This document shows, one piece after another, positions 1-6,239 of a stretch of DNA of 6,239 nucleotides. The stretch's first letter is position 1, and each line of letters starts with the position of its first letter. This stretch comes from JBDSTZ01 sp039927975 (GTDB lineage: Bacteria > Pseudomonadota > Gammaproteobacteria > Burkholderiales > Burkholderiaceae_D): positions 1 through 6,239 of the forward strand of contig JBDSTZ010000219.1 of assembly GCA_039927975.1 (NCBI GenBank), read 5' to 3'. Both the position numbers and the translations under genes were made by a program. The notes beneath the pieces are model-generated. The model was not told where the DNA came from. It ran no database searches and saw only the letters and a program-made list of their open reading frames with translations.

Positions 1-2556
1 GGCCTCGCGCGCTACCGCGTGCGCATCGCGCCGTGGATGTGGCGCCTGGGCCAGGTGCGCAACAGCCGCGTGTGGCAAGACAAGAGCGTGATCGAGATCG
101 TCGACGCGGTGTTCGCGGCCTACAGTCCGCTGGCCAGGTGGCGCTGGAGCGAGGAGACGGCGCCCTTCATGGCTGGCGCGCTGGCGCGCAGCTATTGCTG
201 CCAGTACCGCGAGTCCGACCTCGATTTCGTGCGCCGTCTGTTGACCGAGGAGGGCCTGGCCTGGCGCTTCGAACAGGACGCCGAAGGTGCCATCGCGGTG
301 CTGTTCGCCGACAGCAGCCAGACCAGTGCGGTGCCCGAGGACGCCAGCAGCGAGGCCGATGGCGGGATCCGCTTCCACGGCGTGCGCGCCGGCGAGCGCC
401 AGGACACGGTGCAGGCGCTGCAGGCGCAGCGCCGCGTGAGCGCCTCGCTGACCACCTTGCTCAGCTACGATTACAAGGCCAGGCAGGCCGTCGCCGCGAG
501 CGCGCCCTCGCGCCTGCCCGGCGCCGCCAGCCTGGCGCCGCTCGAATCGTACGACGTGCCGGGCCAGTACGCCTACGCCAACAGCGCGCAGGCGCAGCGC
601 TACGCCGACCTGCAGATGGAAGCGCGCGAGGCGCGCAGCCAGTTGTGGCGCGGCCGCTCGACGGTGCGCACGCTGCGCGCCGGTACCCGCCTGACAGTGC
701 TCGGCGCGCCGCTGGCGCGTCTGGGCGAGGCCGCCGCTTACACGCTGCTGCGGGTGGCCAGCGTGGGCGTCAACAACCTGCCGTCGCCGGCGCAACAGGC
801 GCTGGCCGAGTTGTTCGGCCCCTTGCCGGAACTGCTGGAAGAGTCGCTGGGCGGCGCCGTGCCGGCCGACTTCGCACTGGCGATCGCGCAGGCGCGCGAG
901 ACCGGCTACGCCAATTGTTTCGAAGCGGTGGCCGCCGACCTCACCTGGCGTCCACTCCTTGCCGGCAGCGACGGCCGCGCCCATCCGAGGCCGACCGCAG
1001 CGGGCTCGCAAACGGCGATCGTCATTGGCGCCGACGGCAACGACCGGCCGAACGGCGCCGACGAGGTCCATTGCGACAAGCTGGGACGGGTGCGGATCCG
1101 CTTCCACTGGCAGGACAGCGGCGATGCCGCGTGCTGGGTGCGGGTCGCGCAGCGCTCGGCCGGCGGCGGCATGGGCAGCCAGTTCCTGCCGCGTATCGGC
1201 CAGGAAGTGCTGGTCCAGTTTCTCGAGCAGGACATCGACCGTCCGTTGATTGTCGGCGCGCTCTACAACGGCCAGGGCGAAGGCGGCACCGCCCCGACGC
1301 CGGGCGGCCAGGCCGGCGCCGACAGCCAGGCGTCGCGCTTTTCGCCCTCGCACGACCACGCGCCTTCGGCCCAGGGCAATTTGGCCGGCGGCAATAGCCC
1401 GCTGTGGCACGGCGCCTCCGGCGAGAGCGCCGGCCACCGCAACGCCGCGGCGCAGTGGGGCGTGCGCAGCAAGGAGTTTGGCGGCGCCGGCTACAACCAG
1501 CTGCTGTTCGACGACACCGACGCGCAGGGCCGCATCCAGCTGAAAAGCAGCATGGCCGCCAGCGAACTCAATCTGGGTCATCTGGTCCACGCGGCCGACA
1601 ATTATCGCGGCAGCCTGCGCGGCCACGGCGCCGAGCTGCGCACCGACGCTTACGGCGCGCTGCGGGCCGGCGCCGGCCTGCTGGTATCGAGCTACAAGAT
1701 CAATCACAACGCGGCAAGCCGCGAGCCGGCCGGCGACAACGCGCCCGGCATCGCCATGCTCAAGCAGGCGGTCAAGCTGGCCGAGACCTTCAACACGGCC
1801 GCGCTGAAACACCGGACGGTGGGCCTGGCGGCCCACGCCGGCGCGGCGCGGGCCGATGCGAGCGTGTTGAACGACAAGGCGGCGCCGCTCAAGGCCATGC
1901 TCACCGCGCTGTCGGGCATGGTCGGCAAGGACAGCCTCGACGCGGTGCTGGCCGACGCCGGCGACAAGGCCACCGCGCCGGGCGAGGACAAACTGCCGCA
2001 TGTGAGCGACGCGGTGATCGCCATCGCCGCGCGCGAGGGGCTGGGCGTCTGCGCCGCCCGCAGTGTCCAGCTGGCCAACGGCGAGACCGTCAGCCTGATG
2101 AGCGGGCAGGACACCCAGTTCGTCAGCGGCGGCCAGCTGCGCGTCCACAGCGGCCAGGCGCTCGGCGTGCTGGGCGGGGTGGGCAAGCCGGGCGAGGGCG
2201 GCATCGGGCTGCAGATGATCGCGGCCGCGAACGCCATCGACATCCAGGCGCAGGCCGACACCCTCACGGTGCAGGCGCGCGACGAGGTCAATGTGGTGAG
2301 CGCGAACGCGCATATCGACTGGGCCGCCGCCACCCGCATATCGCTGTCGACCGCCGGCGGCGCCAACATCACTATCGACGGTGGCAACATCACGGTCCAG
2401 TGTCCGGGCAAGATCACCATCCACGCCGGCAAAAAGAGTTTGCTCGGGGCCCAGCAGCTCGATTACAAGATGCCGGTGCTGCCGCAGTCGGTCTGTATCG
2501 AATGTCTTGCCAAGCGCGCGGCACAGCGCTCGGCTTTTATCAACAAGGGAGCCTAG
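1..2556 (+). CDS. vgrG: Type VI secretion spike protein VgrG (TssI), 5'-truncated by window edge
   Basis: VgrG forms the trimeric spike at the tip of the T6SS Hcp tube and carries effectors into target cells. The frame is open from base 1 (851 residues visible), so the GTG at 19 is not the true start and the N-terminal part of the gp27-like base is missing. Visible order, numbered from base 1: remainder of the gp27-like/Phage_GPD region (about 1-310), the gp5-like OB-fold with the hallmark DKLGRVRIRFHWQ at residue 359, a Vgr/Rhs-type linker (about 460-570), an Ala-rich helical stretch (about 575-660), then a DUF2345 beta-helix extension (about 664-805) with repetitive short strands ending in TVQCPGKITIHAGKKSLLG. 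The last 35 residues form a tail with a C-x-x-C pair (C832, C835) beyond the beta-helix, a plausible docking site for adaptor or cargo. No toxin domain is fused, so this is a structural rather than an 'evolved' VgrG. It heads the cassette and its stop lies 2 nt before the adaptor gene. Confidence 0.96.
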   Translation, partial: GLARYRVRIAPWMWRLGQVRNSRVWQDKSVIEIVDAVFAAYSPLARWRWSEETAPFMAGALARSYCCQYRESDLDFVRRLLTEEGLAWRFEQDAEGAIAVLFADSSQTSAVPEDASSEADGGIRFHGVRAGERQDTVQALQAQRRVSASLTTLLSYDYKARQAVAASAPSRLPGAASLAPLESYDVPGQYAYANSAQAQRYADLQMEAREARSQLWRGRSTVRTLRAGTRLTVLGAPLARLGEAAAYTLLRVASVGVNNLPSPAQQALAELFGPLPELLEESLGGAVPADFALAIAQARETGYANCFEAVAADLTWRPLLAGSDGRAHPRPTAAGSQTAIVIGADGNDRPNGADEVHCDKLGRVRIRFHWQDSGDAACWVRVAQRSAGGGMGSQFLPRIGQEVLVQFLEQDIDRPLIVGALYNGQGEGGTAPTPGGQAGADSQASRFSPSHDHAPSAQGNLAGGNSPLWHGASGESAGHRNAAAQWGVRSKEFGGAGYNQLLFDDTDAQGRIQLKSSMAASELNLGHLVHAADNYRGSLRGHGAELRTDAYGALRAGAGLLVSSYKINHNAASREPAGDNAPGIAMLKQAVKLAETFNTAALKHRTVGLAAHAGAARADASVLNDKAAPLKAMLTALSGMVGKDSLDAVLADAGDKATAPGEDKLPHVSDAVIAIAAREGLGVCAARSVQLANGETVSLMSGQDTQFVSGGQLRVHSGQALGVLGGVGKPGEGGIGLQMIAAANAIDIQAQADTLTVQARDEVNVVSANAHIDWAAATRISLSTAGGANITIDGGNITVQCPGKITIHAGKKSLLGAQQLDYKMPVLPQSVCIECLAKRAAQRSAFINKGA
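2545..2551 (+). promoter_or_regulatory. Ribosome binding site of the DUF4123 gene
   Basis: AAGGGAG lies inside the last vgrG codons, 7 nt upstream of the ATG at 2559. It supports that start against the much longer open frame that runs upstream through vgrG in another frame. It also implies that vgrG and the adaptor gene are translated from the same message. Confidence 0.7.
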
Positions 2557-2558
2557 CA

Positions 2559-3440
2559 ATGCTCACCTTTCGCTCCGACCTGGCGGCGCTCGAAGCGCTG
2601 GCGCTCGATCATCCGCAGTGGAACTGGTACGCGATCGCCGACAGCGCCCAGCATCGCGCGCTGCCCGAGGCGCTGGTGCGCGAAGGCGCCGAGCTGCGCT
2701 GCCTGTTGGGCGCCGCGCAAGGAAGTCCGGTCGCCAGACAGGCGCCGCACCTGGTGGCGCTAGGTTCCCCGCTTGACTCGTCGAGCGCGTGGAAATGGAT
2801 TGGCCTGCACGCGCATGCGGCGCCGTGTGTGACCCTCATCGCCAGCGGCGCCAGTTTTGACGTGCTGTTTGCCCAGCTGGCTAGCTGCACCGAGGCGGTT
2901 CTGCCCGACGGCGATGCGATGTTCTTCGGCTTCTGGGACCCGGCCATCCTGGCGACGCTGGTCGGCCAGGCCGACGATGCGACCCTGCATGTGCGCGGCC
3001 CGGTGCTGGACGCGCACCAGCGCGCCGTCCTGCTGGCGCAGAAGGACGGCTGGTGGTACTGGGACCGCGAAGGCCACTTCCATCGCTTGCGGATGGAAGC
3101 TGTCGACGCGGCCGGCGAAGCGCCTTTACAATTGCGCCAGGAGCAGGTCGATCAGCTGGTCGAAGCGAGCGTGCCCGATCATGTCGTCTATTTTCTTGAA
3201 CTTAACCAGCCGGCTTTGATCGAACAGATACCGCGCGAAGCGCGGTACCGGCACGTGCGCGATGCGCTGGCCGACGCGCGCGCGCATGGTCTGTCGACCA
3301 TGCAGGACATGGTCAATTTCGTCTGCGCGGCGCTGATTTACCGGGAGCGCTTCGACAGCGATCCGGCCATCACGGCGCTGCTGGCCGATGTCAGGCACGG
3401 TAAGCTGGCGTTTGCCGACGCCCTGGCGCAGATGCCATGA
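2559..3440 (+). CDS. DUF4123 T6SS effector adaptor/chaperone (Tap/TEC type)
   Basis: This 293-residue cytoplasmic protein has no signal peptide or membrane segment. DUF4123 proteins (Tap-1/TEC, VasW) bind a specific effector and hand it to its cognate VgrG; they are needed for export but are not themselves toxic. Family signs are the N-terminal strand WNWYAIADSAQ (21-31) followed by a Leu/Arg stretch and APHLVALGSPL (62-72), then the characteristic MFFGFWDPAILATL (121-134) that corresponds to the family's 'R-[FY]-[YW]-DP' segment. The second half (about 190-293) looks mainly helical and is the part expected to vary with the cargo. The ATG at 2559 is chosen for its good ribosome binding site and position 2 nt after vgrG. 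The frame stays open for about 1.1 kb upstream, but that stretch is Arg-rich shadow of vgrG. Its place between vgrG and a lipase/immunity pair suggests that its cargo is the lipase encoded at 3952-5907. Confidence 0.92.
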   Translation: MLTFRSDLAALEALALDHPQWNWYAIADSAQHRALPEALVREGAELRCLLGAAQGSPVARQAPHLVALGSPLDSSSAWKWIGLHAHAAPCVTLIASGASFDVLFAQLASCTEAVLPDGDAMFFGFWDPAILATLVGQADDATLHVRGPVLDAHQRAVLLAQKDGWWYWDREGHFHRLRMEAVDAAGEAPLQLRQEQVDQLVEASVPDHVVYFLELNQPALIEQIPREARYRHVRDALADARAHGLSTMQDMVNFVCAALIYRERFDSDPAITALLADVRHGKLAFADALAQMP

Positions 3441-3467
3441 GGCGCAATCATTTTCGAGACATTATCA

Positions 3468-3962
3468 ATGCCGCCTAAGCTGGTCACCCACAATCATGTC
3501 ACCGATCCCTTTACCGCGCGCCGCCGCCTGCTGCTCGGCGCCTGCAGCCTTTTATTCGTTTCCGCCTGTGAGGCCAAACCCATGACCGTAACGCTAGACG
3601 TGGTGGTGTTCAGCTACCTGGATCGCCCGATTTTCGACGTTTTCATCGATGGCAAGGTGGGCGAAAGCTCGGGCGTCTATCCCGAGACCGGCGGCAGCAC
3701 GGTGGCCGGTGTGGCGCTCGACCTGGGGCCGAAGAAGGTCAGCTGGCGCCTCGACGGCCCGAAAGGCACGGCGCGCAACGGCGACACCGTGGTGGCGAAA
3801 AACGCCTTGAGCCTGGCGCCGCCGCCGCCCGGCAGCAAGTACCTGGGCGTGCATATCTACCCCGACGACACGGCCGAACTTGTGGCCAGCCAGTTCTATC
3901 CGCAACCGAGCAAACGCGGTGAAACCGAAATCGCCCGGCTAGAGAAGCGCCATGGCAAGTGA
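3468..3962 (+). CDS. Putative periplasmic lipoprotein, candidate Tle1 immunity protein (Tli1-like, DUF3304-like)
   Basis: This 164-residue protein has an N-terminal export signal: a basic triplet R18-R20, hydrophobic core LLLGACSLLF, and lipobox V-S-A-C with lipidated Cys at C34. Residue +2 is Glu, not Asp, so by the E. coli rule it would go to the outer membrane. The ARRRLLLGA sequence resembles a Tat motif, so Tat export is possible. The mature part is a small beta-rich domain: FSYLDRPIFDVFIDG (48-62), a Gly-rich GGSTVAG, VSWRLDG, then YLGVHIYPDDTAELVASQFYP (125-145). The pattern recalls DUF3304-type lipoproteins found beside T6SS lipases; that match is from memory and moderately sure. Tle1 lipases act in the periplasm, and their known immunity proteins (Tli1) are lipoproteins there, so immunity is the natural reading. 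The start has only a weak upstream GAG and no strong Shine-Dalgarno; the next ATG (residue 39) would remove the signal and is unlikely. It overlaps the effector gene by 11 nt. Confidence 0.82.
   Translation: MPPKLVTHNHVTDPFTARRRLLLGACSLLFVSACEAKPMTVTLDVVVFSYLDRPIFDVFIDGKVGESSGVYPETGGSTVAGVALDLGPKKVSWRLDGPKGTARNGDTVVAKNALSLAPPPPGSKYLGVHIYPDDTAELVASQFYPQPSKRGETEIARLEKRHGK
3941..3947 (+). promoter_or_regulatory. Ribosome binding site of the lipase gene, inside the immunity gene
   Basis: AGAGAAG sits within the immunity coding sequence, 4 nt before the ATG at 3952. It supports that start and, with the 11-nt overlap of the two frames, points to translational coupling of immunity and effector. Confidence 0.5.
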
Positions 3963-5907
3963 CGCTCTGGCTTCGGCCGTAGCGGCCAATCGCGACGTGC
4001 CGGATGCCGCTCCCGGGCCGTTCCAGGATTGCCGCGACGTGGTGCATATCAGCGTGTTCTTCGACGGCACCGGCAACAACAAGAGCGTCGACGACGCCAC
4101 CAGGCGCTGGTCGAACGTGGCGCGGATCTTCGACGCGGCGATCCAGGCGCCGCCCAAGGCGACCTACCGGATCTATATCTCGGGTGTCGGCACGCCCTAT
4201 AACGGCAAGGCCGGCAACTGGCTCTCAAAGGCCGAAGTCTGGACCCAGGATAATCTGGGCGGGATGGGCTTTGGCGCCGGCGGCGACCGCCGCATGGAGC
4301 AGGGCGACGGCGACGTCAACGACCGGCTGCGCGAAGTCCTGATCGCCAACGCCAGCAAGATGGGCGGCGAGGTGGCGCAGTACGCGGCGAGCGCCGGCGC
4401 GAAGAGTTTCGAGGAGTTGAACAGCGCGCTGGGCAAGCACCGGCTGATCAAGATGATCAACCTGTCGGTGTTCGGCTTTTCGCGCGGGGCGGCGCTGGCG
4501 CGGGCGTTTTCCAACCGGGTGCTATCGGGCTGCAAGACCGAGGGCGGCACCCTGCTGTACCAGGGCTATCCGCTGCGGATCAACTTTCTCGGGCTGTTCG
4601 ACACGGTCGCTTCGTTCGGGGTGCCGTCGCAGAACGCGCGCACGCCGTTTTCAGAGCGCGACCTGATCGTCTCGGCCAAGGTCGAACGCTGCGTGCATTT
4701 CGTCGCCGCGCACGAGGTGCGGTTCGCCTTTCCGGTCGACCTGATCCGCAAGGACGGCAAACTGGCCGGCGAGTGGATTGAAAAGACCTACCCGGGCGTG
4801 CACTCGGACGTCGGGGGCGGCTACGAGCCCAAGGCGCAGGCGATCGACAATAACTACTCGCGCATTCCGATGCGCGACATGATGCGCGAAGCCCTGCTTG
4901 GCGGGGTGCGCGCGAACGGCTACGAGGATATCCGGCGCAAGCAGGACGCGCTGTTTACCGAACGCTTCGAGTGCCGGGCCGACACCGAGAAGGCCTATCA
5001 GCAGTACATGGCCGAATGCGGCGGGCTTGGCGGAACGATCGAGACGCAGATGCGCGCGCACCTGAAAGTGTTCTACAGCGCTAACGGCACCATGCACCGC
5101 AAGGGCATCGAGACGCCTGGCGAGCGGCGCCGCGACGAGGCCAAGCTCAAATTCCTCGGGCCCAAGGGCATGGCCTGGGAAATCTCGAAGTACCGCGCCG
5201 CCGCCAAGGCCGGCAAGTGGGTGCGGTTCGCCGATCCGGCCGGCGTGGTGAGCGGCTACGCCCAGTATGTGAAGCCGGCGCAGTGGCAGATCGACGCCTG
5301 GGACAAGCCGGCGTCGGCCGGCGCGGTCGACTTCGTGTCGCGCTATGTGCACGACTCGAAGGTCGATTTCATCTACAACCTGGCGGAACCGTTCAGCTAT
5401 TTCAGGCCGCGCGGGGTGCAGGAGTCGAGCAACAGCATCTGGCAAGAAGGCGGCAACTGGATCAGCAGCAAGGCCAAACAGGTGGGCGACGCCACCGGCG
5501 AGGCGGTCGACGCCGGCAAGGCCGAGGTGAAGAAGGCGGCCGATGCGACGGCGGCGGCGACCAAAAAGGCGGCCGACGCGACGGCGGCAGCGGCGAAACG
5601 GGCGGCCGACGCCACCGCCAGGGCGGCCCGGCAGACGGCCGACGCGGCCAGGCGCAAGGCGCAGGAGGCGGCCGATTACGCCAGCCGCAAGGCGCAGGAG
5701 ACGGCCGACTACGCCAGCCGCAAGGCGCACGAGGCGGCCGACGCGACGGGCCGCGCCTACCAGCGCGCGGCCAAGGCCGGCAATGAGGCGATCGACGCCG
5801 GCAAGCGCGACGCCCACGAGGTCGAGGAGGAAGCCGAACGGATCGTCGAGAGCGGCACCAGCTGGATCAAGCGGGCCATCAAGGAAGTGCGCGACATCGG
5901 TCACTAG
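3952..5907 (+). CDS. tle1: T6SS phospholipase effector, Tle1 family (DUF2235), with C-terminal 11-mer repeat tail
   Basis: This 651-residue predicted T6SS lipase would hydrolyse phospholipids of a rival cell's membrane. There is no Sec signal peptide, as expected for a T6SS cargo. The DUF2235 alpha/beta-hydrolase domain spans about residues 30-485. It opens with VFFDGTGNN (35-43) and has the nucleophile elbow G175-F-S-R-G179 (Ser177), FLGLFDTVASFG (candidate acid Asp217) and YPGVHSDVGGGY (candidate His284). The order and spacing fit the Ser-Asp-His triad of Tle1 enzymes. A late YVHDSKVDF (465-473) supplies a second conserved-looking His-Asp. After about residue 500 comes an Ala-rich tail with at least eight 11-residue repeats (516-603), then an acidic stretch EVEEEAE and a short amphipathic end SWIKRAIKEVRDIGH. 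No PAAR, MIX or Rhs domain is seen, so delivery should depend on the DUF4123 protein and VgrG upstream. Tle1-type assignment is firm at family level; phospholipase A1 or A2 specificity cannot be read from the sequence. Confidence 0.93.
   Translation: MASDALASAVAANRDVPDAAPGPFQDCRDVVHISVFFDGTGNNKSVDDATRRWSNVARIFDAAIQAPPKATYRIYISGVGTPYNGKAGNWLSKAEVWTQDNLGGMGFGAGGDRRMEQGDGDVNDRLREVLIANASKMGGEVAQYAASAGAKSFEELNSALGKHRLIKMINLSVFGFSRGAALARAFSNRVLSGCKTEGGTLLYQGYPLRINFLGLFDTVASFGVPSQNARTPFSERDLIVSAKVERCVHFVAAHEVRFAFPVDLIRKDGKLAGEWIEKTYPGVHSDVGGGYEPKAQAIDNNYSRIPMRDMMREALLGGVRANGYEDIRRKQDALFTERFECRADTEKAYQQYMAECGGLGGTIETQMRAHLKVFYSANGTMHRKGIETPGERRRDEAKLKFLGPKGMAWEISKYRAAAKAGKWVRFADPAGVVSGYAQYVKPAQWQIDAWDKPASAGAVDFVSRYVHDSKVDFIYNLAEPFSYFRPRGVQESSNSIWQEGGNWISSKAKQVGDATGEAVDAGKAEVKKAADATAAATKKAADATAAAAKRAADATARAARQTADAARRKAQEAADYASRKAQETADYASRKAHEAADATGRAYQRAAKAGNEAIDAGKRDAHEVEEEAERIVESGTSWIKRAIKEVRDIGH
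5497..5760 (+). repeat. Tandem 33-bp units encoding eight 11-residue repeats in the lipase tail
   Basis: In-frame 33-bp periodicity lies within the lipase gene. From 5530 the seven clearest units encode KKAADATAAAT, KKAADATAAAA, KRAADATARAA, RQTADAARRKA, QEAADYASRKA, QETADYASRKA and HEAADATGRAY. A degenerate unit at 5497-5529 (GEAVDAGKAEV) precedes them. The x-x-A/T-A-D core holds the same phase throughout. The copies at 5656-5688 and 5689-5721 are nearly identical in DNA (AAGGCGCAGGAG then A/G-CGGCCGA), which suggests recent duplication. An 11-residue period is that of an 11/3 right-handed helical or amphipathic surface, as in LEA group 3, apolipoproteins and synuclein. Confidence 0.88.
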
Positions 5908-5926
5908 CCCGCGACAGCGGCGCCAG

Positions 5927-6239
5927 TCAGGCCGCGCGGGACTTTGCCGCAGCTTGCAGCAGTTCGTCGAGATGGGCCAGGTCGACCGGTTTGGACAGGT
6001 GCTGGTCGAAGCCGCTGGCCAGAGCGCGCGCACGGTCGGAATCCTGGCCGTAGCCGGTCACTGCGATGATGCGCAGGCGTTCGCCGCCGGGGCGCGCGCG
6101 CAGCAGGCCGGCCAGTTCGTAGCCGTCCATGCCGGGCAGGCCGATATCGAGCAGGGCGGCGTCGGGCATGTTGCGGTTCGCCTGCGCCAGCGCCGACAGG
6201 GCGTCGAAGGCCAGCGCGATGCGATGCCCCTTGAGCGCG
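5927..6239 (-). CDS. Response-regulator receiver domain, C-terminal end (possibly of a hybrid histidine kinase)
   Basis: The reverse strand is open from the window edge to a TGA at 5929-5927, giving 103 residues of a CheY-like receiver. Visible elements, numbered from the first complete codon at 6238: the phosphoacceptor in LLDIGLPGMDGYEL (Asp31), the switch Thr in IIAVTGYG (Thr61), and the conserved Lys in LSKPVD (Lys83). The domain ends at the protein's C terminus (LLQAAAKSRAA) with no output domain after it. It is therefore either a stand-alone regulator or, more often with this DIGLPGMDGYEL/AVTGYGQ style, the last receiver of a hybrid sensor kinase. About 20-25 N-terminal receiver residues and anything before them are outside the window. 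It converges on the lipase gene with 19 nt between stops, and nothing ties it functionally to the T6SS genes. Confidence 0.92.
   Translation of the reverse strand, partial: ALKGHRIALAFDALSALAQANRNMPDAALLDIGLPGMDGYELAGLLRARPGGERLRIIAVTGYGQDSDRARALASGFDQHLSKPVDLAHLDELLQAAAKSRAA

Noticed and set aside
19..21. GTG at 19 as the vgrG start
   Set aside because: The frame is open to base 1 and the preceding codons (G-L-A-R-Y-R) match the VgrG consensus, so the gene continues upstream of the window.
33..1397. Second forward open frame inside vgrG (454 residues)
   Set aside because: Its composition is dominated by Arg, Ala and Gly with no motif, while the vgrG frame holds all the domain signatures. 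It is a frame shadow.
1704..2432. Reverse-strand open frame of 242 residues within vgrG
   Set aside because: It is Ser/Ala/Pro-rich, has no family resemblance, and is fully antisense to the DUF2345 coding region.
1404..2558. Upstream extension of the DUF4123 frame through vgrG
   Set aside because: The extension is extremely Arg/Gly/Gln-rich low-complexity sequence in the wrong frame of vgrG. The DUF4123 homology begins right after the ATG at 2559, which has its own ribosome binding site.
5497..5760. 33-bp repeats as a CRISPR array or intergenic satellite
   Set aside because: The repeats are contiguous without spacers, in frame, and encode a phased 11-residue protein repeat within the lipase.
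5908..5940. Possible bidirectional terminator between the converging genes (CCCGCG ... CGCGGG)
   Set aside because: The stem is only 6 bp with a 21-nt loop, has no T tract on either strand, and half of it lies inside the receiver gene. Inverted GC hexamers are expected by chance at this GC content.
4651..6033. Long reverse-strand open frame (460 residues) opposite the lipase gene
   Set aside because: It is Arg/Leu/Gly/Val-rich with no recognisable domain, lies antisense to a gene with clear catalytic motifs, and overlaps the real receiver gene on the same strand in another frame. It is a typical high-GC shadow.

Overview
The window is high-GC (roughly 70%, judged by eye) and densely coding. 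Its protein style, with a long VgrG carrying a DUF2345 spike extension followed by a DUF4123 gene and a DUF2235 lipase gene, suggests a beta-proteobacterium of the Oxalobacteraceae (Massilia/Duganella/Janthinobacterium type). That placement is an impression from protein style, not a computed result.

Layout. From 1 to 5907 there is one rightward cluster of four genes with almost no spacing. First is the 3' portion of a type VI secretion system (T6SS) spike gene vgrG, whose 5' end lies outside the window (1-2556). Next is a DUF4123 adaptor/chaperone gene (2559-3440), which starts 2 nt after the vgrG stop. After 27 nt comes a small predicted lipoprotein (3468-3962), read here as the immunity protein. 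It overlaps by 11 nt the start of a DUF2235 Tle1-type phospholipase effector (3952-5907). Nineteen nt beyond the effector stop, on the opposite strand, is the C-terminal end of a response-regulator receiver domain (5927-6239), which is unrelated to the cassette.

How the genes fit together (inference from known T6SS lipase modules). The DUF4123 protein would load the lipase onto the tip of this VgrG. The spike would be fired into a neighbouring cell, and the lipase would attack membrane phospholipids from the periplasmic side. The lipoprotein, sent to the producer's own periplasm or outer membrane, would neutralise incoming sibling lipase. The immunity gene lies before the toxin gene and overlaps it, so the protective protein is made first from a shared transcript.

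The most unusual feature is the C-terminal tail of the lipase. About 90 residues consist of eight 11-residue, Ala-rich, Lys/Arg/Asp-bearing repeats, visible in the DNA as 33-bp units. They resemble LEA_4, apolipoprotein or synuclein hendecads more than a known lipase domain. A membrane-binding, lid or VgrG/adaptor-docking role is possible but unproven. There is no tRNA, rRNA, CRISPR array, insertion sequence or gene-free stretch longer than about 30 nt.
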